Assembly: GCF_029633825.1 (NCBI RefSeq)
Contig: NZ_CP090641.1
Coordinates: forward strand, 1,488,001-1,552,000
DNA from: Burkholderia contaminans
GTDB taxonomy: Bacteria > Pseudomonadota > Gammaproteobacteria > Burkholderiales > Burkholderiaceae
Direction of reading: 5' to 3'
DNA length: 64,000 bases
Below, piece by piece: positions 1-9,668 of the stretch (its first letter is position 1; every line of letters starts with the position of its first letter). The notes beneath the pieces were generated by a model that saw nothing but the letters and a program-made list of their open reading frames with translations, searched no databases and was not told the DNA's origin. The translations under genes and the position numbers were made by a program.

Positions 1-2
1 TC

Positions 3-410
3 GTCGGCCGTGACGTGACGACGCTGTCGGGCGGCGAACTCGCGCGCGTGCAGTTCGCCCGCGTGCTCGCGCAGCTGTGGCCCGATGACGAAGCGACGGA
101 AAGCGGCCCGCGCTACCTGCTGCTCGACGAGCCGACCGCCGCGCTCGATCTGTCGCATCAGCACCGCCTGCTCGAAACCGTACGCGCCGTTGCACGCGAA
201 TGGCAGCTCGGCGTGCTCGCGATCGTGCACGATCCGAACCTCGCCGCACGGCATGCGGATACGATCGCGCTGCTCGCCGACGGCACGATCGTCGCGCACG
301 GCACGCCGCGCGACGTGATGACGCCGTCCCATATCGCGCAGTGCTACGGATTCGCGGTGAAGATGGTGGAAACCGGCGACGGCGCGCCGCCGGTGATGGT
401 GCCTGCGTAG
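3..410 (+). CDS. hmuV: Haem ABC importer ATP-binding protein HmuV (C-terminal part, cut by window start)
   Basis: C-terminal 135 residues of an ABC ATPase; the reading frame is open to the window edge, so the true start lies outside. It shows the signature LSGGE, then Walker B LLLDEP followed by a D-loop (ALDLSHQ), and the switch histidine in AIVHD. The spacing and the ending, with its short tail after a C-terminal CYGFAV segment, match HmuV/BhuV-type ATPases, which power haem uptake through the inner membrane permease HmuU. An iron-siderophore (FecE-type) ATPase is the alternative; upstream genes would settle it. Confidence 0.8.
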   Translation, partial: VGRDVTTLSGGELARVQFARVLAQLWPDDEATESGPRYLLLDEPTAALDLSHQHRLLETVRAVAREWQLGVLAIVHDPNLAARHADTIALLADGTIVAHGTPRDVMTPSHIAQCYGFAVKMVETGDGAPPVMVPA

Positions 411-539
411 CGCAGGCGTATGCCACATGTCGCATGAGCTTTGCATCGCGCGATGCCCTGGTTGATCGATAGCTACGACTGTCACGCCCAGGCCGGCGCC
501 ACCCTCGTCCTGCACTGCGCGGACGGTGCGCCTCCAGGC

Positions 540-1151
540 TCAATGCTCGAGATCCGCCGCACCGAACGTCCGCATCTTCCACCCGAGCCGCACGGCGAGC
601 ATCCGCATCGAGAATCCGGCCGCCAGCGCGGCCACCGTCGCGATGCCCGCATCGACACCCAGATGCTGCATCCCGACATAGAGCCCGCCCGTGACGAACG
701 CGACGCACGCATACAGTTCCTCGCGCAGGATCAGCGGCATCTCGTTGCACAGCAGATCGCGCAGCATCCCGCCGCAGACACCCGTGATCGCGCCGGCCAG
801 CACGACGATGATCGGCGCGCTGCCCGTCGATGCGCCAATGTCGCACCCGATGATCGTGAACGCCGCGAGGCCGATCGCATCGACGGTCACGAACAGCGTC
901 TTCATCCGCGCGACATGCCGTGCGACCCACGACGCGACGGTCGCCGCGACGAGCGTGATCACCAGATACTCGGGATGCGCGATCCAGCCGAGCGGATAGT
1001 GGCCAAGCAGCACGTCGCGCACGGTGCCGCCGCCGAGCGCCGTCACCGCGCCGACGAGCGCGAGCCCGAAACGGTCCATCCCGCGGCGCATGCCCATCAG
1101 CGCCCCCGACATCGCTTCCGCGACGATTGCAATCAGATAAAGCGTATGCAT
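540..1151 (-). CDS. Trimeric intracellular cation channel (TRIC/UPF0126) family protein
   Basis: A 203-residue, very hydrophobic protein with about six to seven membrane segments. It carries the two internally repeated glycine-rich motifs of the UPF0126/TRIC family: GGGTVRDVLLG near residue 41 and GGMLRDLLCNE near residue 127. Length and architecture match bacterial TRIC homologues such as YicG. Family members are cation (K+) channels; the physiological role in bacteria is unclear. It lies 8 bases downstream of the penicillin-binding protein gene on the same strand, so the two are probably co-transcribed. Confidence 0.85.
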   Translation of the reverse strand: MHTLYLIAIVAEAMSGALMGMRRGMDRFGLALVGAVTALGGGTVRDVLLGHYPLGWIAHPEYLVITLVAATVASWVARHVARMKTLFVTVDAIGLAAFTIIGCDIGASTGSAPIIVVLAGAITGVCGGMLRDLLCNEMPLILREELYACVAFVTGGLYVGMQHLGVDAGIATVAALAAGFSMRMLAVRLGWKMRTFGAADLEH

Positions 1152-1159
1152 GGCGAACG

Positions 1160-3280
1160 TCAGTCATCCGTCCGGAACAGGTCGAGCACGCGTTCGCGCT
1201 CGGCCGCATCAACCGCGGCAGGCGTCGATTCGGCAGGCTTGCCGTCGTTGCCCGGCGCGTCGGACGCACCGGCCGCCGCCGCCCCGCCGCACGCGAAGCG
1301 GCTGCGGATGTATGACGGCACGTCGGCCGTGCACGTGCCGCGCGTGTATTCGGCGTAGACGAAGTCGCCGTCGACGAGCGCGACGTCCTGCGGCGGCGTC
1401 GCCTCGACCGGTGTACGCCCGTCGACGGCCGTCTTCATGTAGTCGAGCCAGACCGGCAGCGCAAGCGTCGCGCCGGTCGCACGCCCCATCGGGCGCGGCG
1501 TGTCGTAGCCGAGCCACGCGACCGCGACGATGCCCGACGAGTAGCCGGCGAACCAGACATCCTTCGACCCGTTCGACGTGCCCGTCTTGCCGGCCGCGTC
1601 GTCGCGGCGCAGCGCGAGCGCGCCGCGCGCGGTGCCGGACTTCACGACGTCGCGCAGCATGCTGTCCATCACGAACGCGTTGCGCGCCGACACGACGCGC
1701 TCGCCCGCCGGCGCCGTCGCCTCGTACATCGCGCCGCCATGACGCTGTTTCACCGACAGGATCAGGCGCGGCTCCATCCGCGTGCCCCCGTTCGCGAACA
1801 CGCTATACGCGCTCGCCAGTTCGAGCGGCGTCACGGCGCCTGCGCCGAGCGCGAGCGGCAGCGACGCCGGATTGCGCTGCGCGTCGAAGCCGAAGTGCAC
1901 CGCATGCTGCTGCACGTAGCGCGCGTCGGTGGCCTGCATCAGGCTGACCGCCACCAGGTTCTTCGAGCGCATCAGCCCGCGCCGCACCGGGATGAAGCCC
2001 TCGTAGTTGTTGGCGAAATTGCGCGGGCGCCACGGCCGTGCGCCGGTTTCCTCATGCGTGAGCGTGCGCTGCGTGTCGTCGACGAGCACGCCCGGGAAGT
2101 AGCCCTTTTCCAGCGCAGCCGAATAGACGAACGGCTTGAAGCTCGAGCCCGGCTGGCGATACGCCTGCAGCGCATGGTCGAACACGTTGCGGTTGAAATC
2201 CGCGCCGCCGACGAGCGCGAGCATGTCGCCGGTTGCCGCGTCGAGCGACACCAGTGCGCCTTCGAGCCCGTTGCGCGCATCGCGCTTCGCGCGCGTCTGG
2301 CGGCTCAGCGTACGTGCGAGCGACGATTCGGCCGCGCGCTGGTCGCGCATCGAGATCGTCGTCGTCACGTCGAGGCCGAGCGTATAGGCATCGTCATGAA
2401 AACGCTCGACCATCATCCGGCGCGCGCGCTCGGCGACGTACGGCGCCGCGATGATCCCCGGCGGCGGCGTGGTGGCCAGCGCGATGGGTGCGTCGACGGC
2501 CGCGTGATACGTCGCGTCGTCGAGCTGGCCGAGCGCGTGCATCCGGCCGAGCACGTAGTTGCGCCGCGCGGTCGCGCGTGCCGGATTGACGACCGGGTTG
2601 AACGCGGACGGCGCCTTCGGCAGCCCCGCGAGCACGGCGGCCTCGCCCGCGCTCAGCGCGTCGAGCGGCTTGCCGAAATAGACGTTCGCGGCCGCCGCGA
2701 AACCGTACGTGCGCTCGCCCAGATAGATCTCGTTCATGTACAGCTCGAGCAGCTTGTCCTTGCTGTATTCGCGTTCGAGCTTGGCGGCCATCAGGATCTC
2801 GGCGAGCTTGCGGCTCAGCACCTTGTCGCGCGTCAGGTAGAAGTTGCGCGCGACCTGCATCGTGATCGTGCTGCCGCCCTGCCCCGGCTGCCCCGTCACG
2901 ACGTTCGCGAACGTCGCGCGCGCGAGGCCGCCGAAATCGACCGCGCCGTGCTGGTAGAACTTCGCGTCCTCGGCCGCGAGCAGCGCCTGCCGCATCAGCG
3001 GCGGGATGCGTTCGAGCGGCACGAACTCGCGTCGCTCGACGCCGTATTCGGCCAGCAGATCGCCGTCGCGCGAGAAGATCCGCAACGGCAGCGCGGGACG
3101 ATAGACAGCGAGGTGCTCGACGGACGGCAACTGCGTCCAGATGCGCTGGATCGTCCATGCGCCGATGCCCGCGCAGGCGACCGTCAGGCCGAGCAGCGCG
3201 CCCGCGAGCGTGCGCCACACGCGGCGGCGGCGTGGCGGCGACGCGGGTGGTGGTGGCGGGGCTGCGGTGTGGTCGGTCAT
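1160..3280 (-). CDS. Class A penicillin-binding protein (bifunctional transglycosylase/transpeptidase, PBP1A-type)
   Basis: A 706-residue inner-membrane murein synthase. After a Pro/Arg-rich cytoplasmic tail there is one membrane anchor (about residues 22-45). The glycosyltransferase-51 domain has catalytic EDAKFYQHG (E104) and QGGSTITMQVARN (134 onward). The transpeptidase domain has nucleophile Ser379 in the SxxK motif (SSFK), SKN at 439-441 and KTG at 565-567. It polymerises lipid II and cross-links peptidoglycan. It is shorter than E. coli PBP1A (about 850 residues), so it probably lacks most of the large insert domain of that protein. Start is the ATG followed by the Pro-rich tail, with a purine-rich site (AAGAAGGAG) just upstream. 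Confidence 0.93.
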   Translation of the reverse strand: MTDHTAAPPPPPASPPRRRRVWRTLAGALLGLTVACAGIGAWTIQRIWTQLPSVEHLAVYRPALPLRIFSRDGDLLAEYGVERREFVPLERIPPLMRQALLAAEDAKFYQHGAVDFGGLARATFANVVTGQPGQGGSTITMQVARNFYLTRDKVLSRKLAEILMAAKLEREYSKDKLLELYMNEIYLGERTYGFAAAANVYFGKPLDALSAGEAAVLAGLPKAPSAFNPVVNPARATARRNYVLGRMHALGQLDDATYHAAVDAPIALATTPPPGIIAAPYVAERARRMMVERFHDDAYTLGLDVTTTISMRDQRAAESSLARTLSRQTRAKRDARNGLEGALVSLDAATGDMLALVGGADFNRNVFDHALQAYRQPGSSFKPFVYSAALEKGYFPGVLVDDTQRTLTHEETGARPWRPRNFANNYEGFIPVRRGLMRSKNLVAVSLMQATDARYVQQHAVHFGFDAQRNPASLPLALGAGAVTPLELASAYSVFANGGTRMEPRLILSVKQRHGGAMYEATAPAGERVVSARNAFVMDSMLRDVVKSGTARGALALRRDDAAGKTGTSNGSKDVWFAGYSSGIVAVAWLGYDTPRPMGRATGATLALPVWLDYMKTAVDGRTPVEATPPQDVALVDGDFVYAEYTRGTCTADVPSYIRSRFACGGAAAAGASDAPGNDGKPAESTPAAVDAAERERVLDLFRTDD

Positions 3281-3383
3281 GTCGGGCTCCTTCTTCGATG
3301 CTGCGACGGCCGGTGCGCAAGCGGCACCGACGGGTCACGAAAGGCGCGCATTGTCGAAGGGATGACGGGAAACCGGAACATTC

Positions 3384-3408
3384 TTTAGCCAAAGTTTGGC
3401 TGGCTAAA
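3384..3408. promoter_or_regulatory. Nested inverted repeats upstream of the penicillin-binding protein gene
   Basis: A perfect dyad AGCCAAA-G-TTTGGCT (3387-3401) sits inside a wider pair TTTAGCC (3384-3390) / GGCTAAA (3402-3408). It lies about 105 bases upstream of the PBP start in an otherwise featureless, locally AT-rich gap shared with the divergent kinase gene. This looks like an operator for an unidentified dimeric regulator. No family assignment is possible by eye. Confidence 0.4.
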
Positions 3409-3516
3409 TTTTATTTAGGAAAGTGCGTGAGGGCCGTTCATGTCGTATCTGCGACCGCGTGACGCATGCGTCGGGCGAACCGCGCTGCGCGCGATCCGGT
3501 TCGGCGGTAGCATCGT

Positions 3517-4314
3517 GTGATGTTCGATCGATATCTCGGCCTGTGGGGCCTCGTTCCCGATGGCGGCCCGCTCCTGACCGCGAGCGGCGGCCTGCTGCCC
3601 GTCGTCTGGCAATCGCGGCCGGCGATGTTGAAGGTCGCTACCTGCGACGAGGAGCGTCGCGGCAATGCGCTGATGACGTGGTGGAATGGGCAAGGCGCCG
3701 CGCAGGTGTGGCTGCACGACGGCGATGCGATTCTGCTCGAACGGGCGCAGCCGGAACCGACGCTGGCCGGTTTTTCGGCATCGGGGCATGACGACGACGC
3801 GATGCGCATCGCGTGCGACGTCGTTGCGCGGCTGCATGCGCATCGTGCTTCGGAGCCGCCTTCGGTCGTGGCGCTGCATGCGTGGTTTCAGGCGCTGCTG
3901 TCTGACGCTTCAGCCAGTGTCGTGCTTCATCGCTCCGCTACGGTCGCGCGCCAGCTGCTCGCTGGGCCGCCCGTCGATGAAGTTGTCCTGCACGGCGACA
4001 TCCATCACGGCAACATTCTCCATTTCGGCGATCGCGGCTGGCGTGCGATCGATCCGAAGGGGCTGCGCGGCGATCGCGCGTTCGACTACGCGAACCTGTT
4101 CTGCAATCCTTCGCACGACGTTGCGGTCGATCCGGTGCGGTTCGCGCAGCGCGTCACGCTCGTGGCCAGCACCGCGCAGCTCGACAGGCGCCGGCTGCTG
4201 CAGTGGATACTCGCGTGGTCGGGCTTGTCGGCGGTATGGCTGATCGAGGACGAGCTGCTGCCCGATACGCGATTGCAGGTCGCAACGCTCGCGGCGGCTG
4301 CACTCGGCTTGTAG
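3517..4314 (+). CDS. Aminoglycoside phosphotransferase, APH(6)/StrB-like kinase
   Basis: A 265-residue kinase of the APH fold. The catalytic loop HGDIHHGNIL starts at residue 159 (catalytic Asp161), followed by the Mg-binding IDPKG and a 'GDRAFDYANLF' segment typical of the APH(6)/hydroxyurea-phosphotransferase subgroup. Chromosomal members of this group can phosphorylate streptomycin-like aminocyclitols, but many have other small-molecule substrates, so resistance is only inferred. GTG (3517) and ATG (3520) starts are adjacent; ATG may be the one used. It is divergent from the PBP gene and convergent with the SDR. Confidence 0.8.
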   Translation: MMFDRYLGLWGLVPDGGPLLTASGGLLPVVWQSRPAMLKVATCDEERRGNALMTWWNGQGAAQVWLHDGDAILLERAQPEPTLAGFSASGHDDDAMRIACDVVARLHAHRASEPPSVVALHAWFQALLSDASASVVLHRSATVARQLLAGPPVDEVVLHGDIHHGNILHFGDRGWRAIDPKGLRGDRAFDYANLFCNPSHDVAVDPVRFAQRVTLVASTAQLDRRRLLQWILAWSGLSAVWLIEDELLPDTRLQVATLAAAALGL

Positions 4315-4325
4315 GAATACGCATC

Positions 4326-4379
4326 ATCCGCCCGAAATGGCCACCGGAAGCCGCTCATGGAGCGCAATATCGGGCGGAT
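4326..4379. terminator. Stem-loop between convergent genes
   Basis: A perfect 10-bp inverted repeat, ATCCGCCCGA (4326-4335) and TCGGGCGGAT (4370-4379), with a 34-nt loop lies between the kinase stop and the convergent SDR stop. There is no U-tract, so it may be a bidirectional pause or mRNA-stabilising hairpin rather than an intrinsic terminator. Confidence 0.4.
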
Positions 4380-4391
4380 AGCGGCCACGCC

Positions 4392-5219
4392 CTACGCGTT
4401 GGTCTCTCGCGTCACCGGGTCCTGACCGCCTCTCGGCCGAAGGATTTTCTCAACCAGCCGTGCCGATGTCTCGCGGCTCAACAGTCTCTGCAAATTGGCA
4501 AGCAGCCGGTTCCGGGTTCCGACAATCCGATGGCTCCGATTGCGATCCAGCGCCCACAACGCATCCTCCACCACACTCGCGACAGGCATCGGCGTGCCGA
4601 CGGCCGCCTCCTGCGCGCCAACGACATCGAAAAACGCGGTTTGCGTCGCCCCGGGACATAACGCGACGACCCGGATGCCGCGATGCCGGTTCTCGGCCCA
4701 AACGGCTTCTGAAAATGACAACAGAAAGGCCTTGGTTGCGCCGTAGACGGCCATATAAGGATCGGGCTGGAATGCGGCTGTCGACGCGACGTTGATGACC
4801 GCGCCAGCGGAACGCGCCTGCATCCCCGGCAGCAGAAGATGAGTCAGCTCGATTGCAGCCATGCAGTTCACAAGAACCTCGTCGCGCTGGCGCGTCCACG
4901 GAATCGTTTCGAAGCGCCCGTAAGCCGCAAAGCCCGCATTATTGACGAGTACGTCGACGACTTTGCCGGTCACCTTCAAGTGGCAATCGATCGTGTGTAC
5001 GGCATCGGCTGTGCTCAGGTCGACGGTCAGGAAATCGGCGTCGCACGCATAGTCGCGTCGCAGCTCCGCGGCCAGATCGTGCAGCTTGTCGCGAGAGCGC
5101 GCGACCAGCAGAAGTCTCGCACCACGTTTGGCCAATGCATAGGCAAACGCGCGCCCGATACCCGACGATGCGCCCGTGACGAGTGCTGTTTTTCCGTGAA
5201 AATCGAAACGATCTCTCAT
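4392..5219 (-). CDS. Short-chain dehydrogenase/reductase (SDR)
   Basis: A 275-residue classical SDR. It has cofactor motif TGASSGIG at 15-22, NNAG at 93-96, active-site Ser146 and the Y159-x3-K163 pair (YGATK). The 'LLLVARSRDKL' segment suggests an NADP(H) preference, and the length and C-terminal tail resemble DltE/YqjQ-like broad-substrate SDRs. The substrate is unknown. It is divergent from a MerR-family regulator, and its upstream region has the long-spacer promoter with dyad that MerR proteins control, so it is the likely target of that regulator. Confidence 0.88.
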   Translation of the reverse strand: MRDRFDFHGKTALVTGASSGIGRAFAYALAKRGARLLLVARSRDKLHDLAAELRRDYACDADFLTVDLSTADAVHTIDCHLKVTGKVVDVLVNNAGFAAYGRFETIPWTRQRDEVLVNCMAAIELTHLLLPGMQARSAGAVINVASTAAFQPDPYMAVYGATKAFLLSFSEAVWAENRHRGIRVVALCPGATQTAFFDVVGAQEAAVGTPMPVASVVEDALWALDRNRSHRIVGTRNRLLANLQRLLSRETSARLVEKILRPRGGQDPVTRETNA

Positions 5220-5249
5220 AGCCCGCGAGTGGAGTGGAAGGTGACCCGG

Positions 5250-5281
5250 ACTGTAAACCGTTGACTATAGGCAACGGTCAA
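5250..5281 (-). promoter_or_regulatory. MerR-type promoter/operator for the SDR gene
   Basis: On the minus strand, a -35 TTGACC (5276-5281) is separated from TTACAG/TACAGT (5250-5255 region) by 19-20 bp instead of 17. The spacer holds a dyad, AACCGTTG (5256-5263) and CAACGGTC (5272-5279), matching 7 of 8 positions. An over-long spacer with a central dyad is the hallmark of promoters activated by MerR-family DNA distortion. The adjacent divergent gene encodes a MerR protein, which makes the pairing convincing. Confidence 0.75.
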
Positions 5282-5318
5282 GCCTTAATGACGGTCCACA
5301 ACATTGAATGGAGGCAGC

Positions 5319-5693
5319 ATGCGCATCGGCGAACTGTGCAAGCGGGCGGGCGTTTCGCACGATACCGTGCGCTACTACGAGCGAATGGGGCTGCTGGACA
5401 AAGCAACCCGACCTCACGCGACAAACACATACAAGCACTACTCCGAGCGCTCGTTACAGCGGATACGGCTGATTATCCATGCGAAGGCATTGGGCTTCAC
5501 GCTCACGGAAATTGGCGACGTCATTCATGTATGGGACAGTCCGACATTCGGTGTTGCGCAAAAGGTCGCGTGCCTGCAAGCAAAGCTCACGGAAATCGAC
5601 GAAAAGAGCCGCGCGCTGGTCATGCTGCGCGCAGGGCTGCTGAATGCGCTGGCCAAAGTGGGCAGCGATTGTGTCGAAGGACATATCGCGTAG
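5319..5693 (+). CDS. MerR family transcriptional regulator
   Basis: A 124-residue regulator. The N-terminal winged helix-turn-helix reads MRIGELCKRAGVSHDTVRYY, followed by an ERMGLL wing and a C-terminal coiled-coil dimerisation helix with the usual 'LRRIRLI..AKALGFTLTEI' arrangement. The start at 5319 is fixed by a GGAGG site 5 bases upstream; an in-frame TTG at 5304 precedes that site and is unlikely. The effector domain is short. The segment 'CLQAKLTEIDEK' follows the dimerisation helix, with one Cys there and one near the C-terminus (SDCVEGHIA), so a metal or redox effector is possible but unproven. Confidence 0.88.
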   Translation: MRIGELCKRAGVSHDTVRYYERMGLLDKATRPHATNTYKHYSERSLQRIRLIIHAKALGFTLTEIGDVIHVWDSPTFGVAQKVACLQAKLTEIDEKSRALVMLRAGLLNALAKVGSDCVEGHIA

Positions 5694-5813
5694 TGAGGCG
5701 TTGTCGGCGAAAGCGACAAGCCGACTCGAGCAGGCGTGTCAACGGCCGCTTCGGTTTCAGGCGAGCGTCCGCTTCGGGTCCGGGCACATGACATCCACGG
5801 AAATCCACGACGC

Positions 5814-5845
5814 AAAAAAGCCCGCCGGCATTCCCCGGCGGGCTT
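5814..5845 (-). terminator. Rho-independent terminator of allE
   Basis: The minus strand reads an 11-bp GC-rich stem (5845-5835 with 5828-5818, AAGCCCGCCGG type) with a 6-nt loop, followed by six T residues (5819-5814). It lies 26 bases after the allE stop codon and is a textbook intrinsic terminator. Confidence 0.9.
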
Positions 5846-5870
5846 CCACATCCAACTGCTTCCTCGACGC

Positions 5871-6707
<837 letters not shown>

Positions 6708-7586
6708 AGTGCATCCAGGCAATGGGTTGGTCCGGCCCCGGGTGCCAACGGCATCGGGCGGCACGTATGCGCGTGGGGCACGCATGCGGCGGCGGGACAT
6801 CGTTGCCGGGGTGGCTTGAAGGCGCATGCGCCCTCGTTCGGTCGGCCAGGCTTCGCGACGGGTTCGTCCGGTTCTTCGGACGCAGCGGCCCATGCTGGTG
6901 GGGCCGGCGGCCGGGCCGTGGCGCCCGCGATCATGCGGCGAGGCGCGGCCAGCGGCACGGTGCGATGCCGTACGCGAGCATCGCCGACGATAGCGAAGTC
7001 GTTCTCAATCGACCAATTAAATGTTGCGATGGATTCCATTCGATTTCCCACTACCAGCGGGCAGCCGCGATACGCGGTAAGGAAGCGTGCCGCGACGCTC
7101 CGGCTATCAGGGAAATCCTGACGGGCGGGCAACGCGCACGCTCGCCGGGACGCAACGGGCGCCGGCGAACAACAGCCGCTATTCCCGGTGCGCACGCGGT
7201 TCGCGATACAGCCGGTCACGCAGACCGGATCGCGCCGACGCGCGCACGGCAGCAAGCCGCACCGCGCCAGTCATGAGCCGTCGTCAGGCCGGAGAACGGG
7301 CCAACGGGAATCGAACGGCACGCGAATGCTCTCGGCACGCGTCGGACGCATTCAGCCGCGAGTGGCGATGTAGTCGGGAAACGGGGAAATACGACGAGGA
7401 CAACGAGGAGGGAAACTGGCCGGCCCGTCGATCGGGCGTCTGGCCGCGGCTGAGGAAGCCGGAAAGGGTTCGCCGGTCTGGCCGGCGATGACGGCCCGGC
7501 AAGCCGCCGGGCCGAATCTCGCGTCGGGTGCCGACGCCGTCGGCGCGCCGGTGCGCCATTCGCGCACCAAGCCGCGCCAGCGGCGA
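6708..7586. other. 879-bp gap without a supportable gene
   Basis: Reading frames here are Arg/Pro-rich antisense-type translations with no recognisable domain. The only departure is a short AT-rich patch around 7000-7075 (AATCGACCAATTAAATG) that could hold promoter elements for allE, about 300 bases upstream of its start. I see no RNA gene or repeat. Confidence 0.5.
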
Positions 7587-8033
7587 TCAGTCCCAGTCGC
7601 GGTGGTGGTGATGCTTGCGGTGGCGATAGCCACGATCGCCGCGACCGCCGTAATCGCGCTCGTACGAGCTGCGCGACATGTTGCCGCCGAGCGCCGCGCC
7701 GGCGCCGCCGCCGACAGCCGCACCCAGCAGGCCGCCCGTGCGGCCGCCCATCGCGTTGCCTGCCGCGGTACCTGCGCCGCCGCCGAGGGCGCCGCCGATG
7801 ATCGCGCCGGTGCGCTCGTGACGGTTCGACGTCACCGCGCCACCCGCGCCGCCGCCGATGGCGCCGCCGATCACCGAGCCCGTGCTGCCGCCGAGCGCAC
7901 CGCCGACCGCTGCGCCGGCTACCCCGCCGAGCGCGCCGCCAAGCGCGTTGTTCATGTCACCTGCCATGGCCGGCAGTGCAGTCGCGCCGGTCAACGCGGC
8001 GACGACGAGAGCGGGGGCGATTTTCTTCCACAT
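7587..8033 (-). CDS. Glycine-zipper envelope protein
   Basis: A 148-residue exported protein. It has a signal peptide (MWKKIAPALVVAALTG... cleaved after AMA, about residue 22), then a long run of GGALGG/GAAVGG glycine-zipper repeats (residues about 30-120) and a His/Arg/Tyr-rich, hydrophilic tail. Glycine-zipper 2TM-like segments associate with the outer membrane or form oligomers. The ATG at 8033 has an AAGGAAG site upstream and gives a proper signal peptide; an in-frame upstream extension does not. No enzyme function is suggested. Confidence 0.75.
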   Translation of the reverse strand: MWKKIAPALVVAALTGATALPAMAGDMNNALGGALGGVAGAAVGGALGGSTGSVIGGAIGGGAGGAVTSNRHERTGAIIGGALGGGAGTAAGNAMGGRTGGLLGAAVGGGAGAALGGNMSRSSYERDYGGRGDRGYRHRKHHHHRDWD

Positions 8034-8411
8034 TCCCGTATTCTTCCTTGTTCGCAATCTGGTTATTGAAGGTCCGCTCGGTACGACGATCTGAATCGAT
8101 CGACGTCGTGTCAGGCATTGTGCCGAGCCGCGGACCAATTCATTTCAATGAGCTTGCGGCGAAGAATAGCACCGGTCCCACATCCTTGCCGTGGACATTC
8201 TGGTAACAAGTTGTTTACGAATGAGCGACTTCGCACGGCCTTACCGGAATGCCCGCAAACCCCCGCCAGCATTGGCTCGGCCGACAGTCCGGCCCTGCGG
8301 AACGACAGGCCGGCCGTGGGCTGCATCGCACGTTTGCGACACACGTGGCAACACATCGGGAACGAATCGTGGGCGCGGCCCGAAACGGCGGCCGGGAGGA
8401 AATGAAGGGGG
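8034..8411. other. 378-bp intergenic region
   Basis: It holds the promoter region of the glycine-zipper gene and a slightly AT-richer patch (TGGTAACAAGTTGTTTACG near 8202). No gene, terminator with a U-tract or convincing operator was found. Confidence 0.4.
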
Positions 8412-9071
8412 TCAGTACACGCCCGGCAGCAGACGCCAGGTCCGCGCGCAATACGCGTCGTATTCGGCGCCGAATTGCGCGCGCAGCAGCGCCTCTTCGG
8501 AGCGGATGCGCGCGACGAGCGGCACCATCGTCAGTACGACCAGCAGCAAGCCGACACCCGAGCGGAAAGTGAACGCCCAGCCGACCGAATTGACGACCAG
8601 GCCGAGATAGCTCGGATTGCGGATGCGGCTGTAGATACCGTCGGTCACGAGCGTATGGCCCGGCTGGATCGCGACGAGCCCGCTGAAGCGCTTGCCGAGC
8701 ACGAATACGGGCCAGATGCGCAGCACGCCGCCTACGATGTACAGCACGACGCCGATCCAGCGCACCGCATCGCCGCCGAAGGTCCAGAAGTCGAGCCGGT
8801 CGGTCAGCGCGGGCAGGTATGCGAGCAGGAACCCGCTTACCCCGAACGCCGCGAGCACCCAGCGGTTGTCGCGGTTCTCGCGCTCGCCGCTGCTCAGGTT
8901 GCCTTCGGTGAACAGCGCGGCGACGGCCATCGCGAGCGTCGCCACAACAACGACGGTCAGTTGGGGATGCGAGAAGAAGGCCTCGAACCCGCCGCTGCCG
9001 AGCACCGCGAGCCCGAGATAGACGAGCGTGGCGATGCACGACGCGACTGCGGCCCTGGAGGTGACTTTCAT
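8412..9071 (-). CDS. Isoprenylcysteine carboxyl methyltransferase (ICMT)-family membrane protein
   Basis: A 219-residue integral membrane protein with about five hydrophobic segments. The C-terminal PEMT/ICMT-type motif is clear: GHTLVTDGIYSRIRNPSYLG (about 135-155), ending with 'EEALLRAQFGAEYDAYCART', the usual signature of bacterial ICMT/DUF1295-like methyltransferases. These bind S-adenosylmethionine at the membrane face; bacterial substrates are mostly unknown. The start at 9071 is preceded by TGAGG; a 27-residue in-frame extension upstream looks unstructured. Confidence 0.85.
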   Translation of the reverse strand: MKVTSRAAVASCIATLVYLGLAVLGSGGFEAFFSHPQLTVVVVATLAMAVAALFTEGNLSSGERENRDNRWVLAAFGVSGFLLAYLPALTDRLDFWTFGGDAVRWIGVVLYIVGGVLRIWPVFVLGKRFSGLVAIQPGHTLVTDGIYSRIRNPSYLGLVVNSVGWAFTFRSGVGLLLVVLTMVPLVARIRSEEALLRAQFGAEYDAYCARTWRLLPGVY

Positions 9072-9234
9072 GGCTGCCTCACCGGAATGCGGAATGCGCT
9101 TTCCTGTGAAGTATAGGAACCGCGCGCACGCCGCGCATCGCACCGGTATCACGCGTTACGCGAATCCGCGTGAGCCATCCAGTGCAACGCGTTGGCGCTG
9201 ACCGAGGCGGCCGGCGCCAACGCCCGGTGCCCGA

Positions 9235-9399
9235 TCAGCGGATGCGGAAGTTGCCGCCGATCCCGACGCTGACGGGCGGCGCGTAATACGCCGGCGCATA
9301 GCCGTAGTAGGCCGGCGCGGGCGCGTAGCCGTATGGCGGCGCAACGTAGCAGCCGGACAGGCCGCCGATCAGGGCAAGCGTGATGAGAAGTCTGGTCAT
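9235..9399 (-). CDS. Small Pro/Tyr-rich lipoprotein
   Basis: A 54-residue lipoprotein. MTRLLITLALIGGLSGC ends in lipobox LSGC, with Cys17 as the lipidation site. The mature part is a Tyr/Pro/Ala-rich repeat (YGYAPAPAYYGYAPAYYAPP) followed by 'GIGGNFRIR'. Such peptides are common in Burkholderia and are probably surface or outer-membrane associated. The longer in-frame version upstream has no signal and was rejected. Confidence 0.7.
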   Translation of the reverse strand: MTRLLITLALIGGLSGCYVAPPYGYAPAPAYYGYAPAYYAPPVSVGIGGNFRIR

Positions 9400-9668
9400 G
9401 GCTCGATTCCCGGCGCGAAAGACGAATGGCACCTCGCGAAAGCCGCTCCGCCGCGCGATGCGGCGGCCGGCACGAAGGGGCGATCCGCCCCTTCCTGTCG
9501 CTCGGTGAAGCAATGCGCGGAGTCTAGCGCCGGGTGGGCCGGGCCGAGTTTCGCCGGCGGTTACACGTGTTACCTCGCATGACCGCTGAAACAGGCGTTG
9601 GCGCGGCGGCTGGCCGATGCGTCATGCCGTGCCGTCGCCGCGTGCAATCGACGTGTGCAATCGACGCG

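Noticed and set aside
441..1358. Long plus-strand open frame opposite the TRIC-type and PBP genes
   Set aside because: Arg/His/Pro-rich composition typical of antisense frames in GC-rich DNA, with no domain; the minus-strand genes have clear motifs.
1739..3388. 549-codon plus-strand frame opposite the penicillin-binding protein
   Set aside because: Antisense shadow: Arg/Ala/His-rich, no signal, and the PBP frame has all catalytic motifs.
6722..7276. 184-codon plus-strand frame in the 879-bp gap
   Set aside because: No recognisable domain, no ribosome-binding site and composition like random GC-rich DNA.
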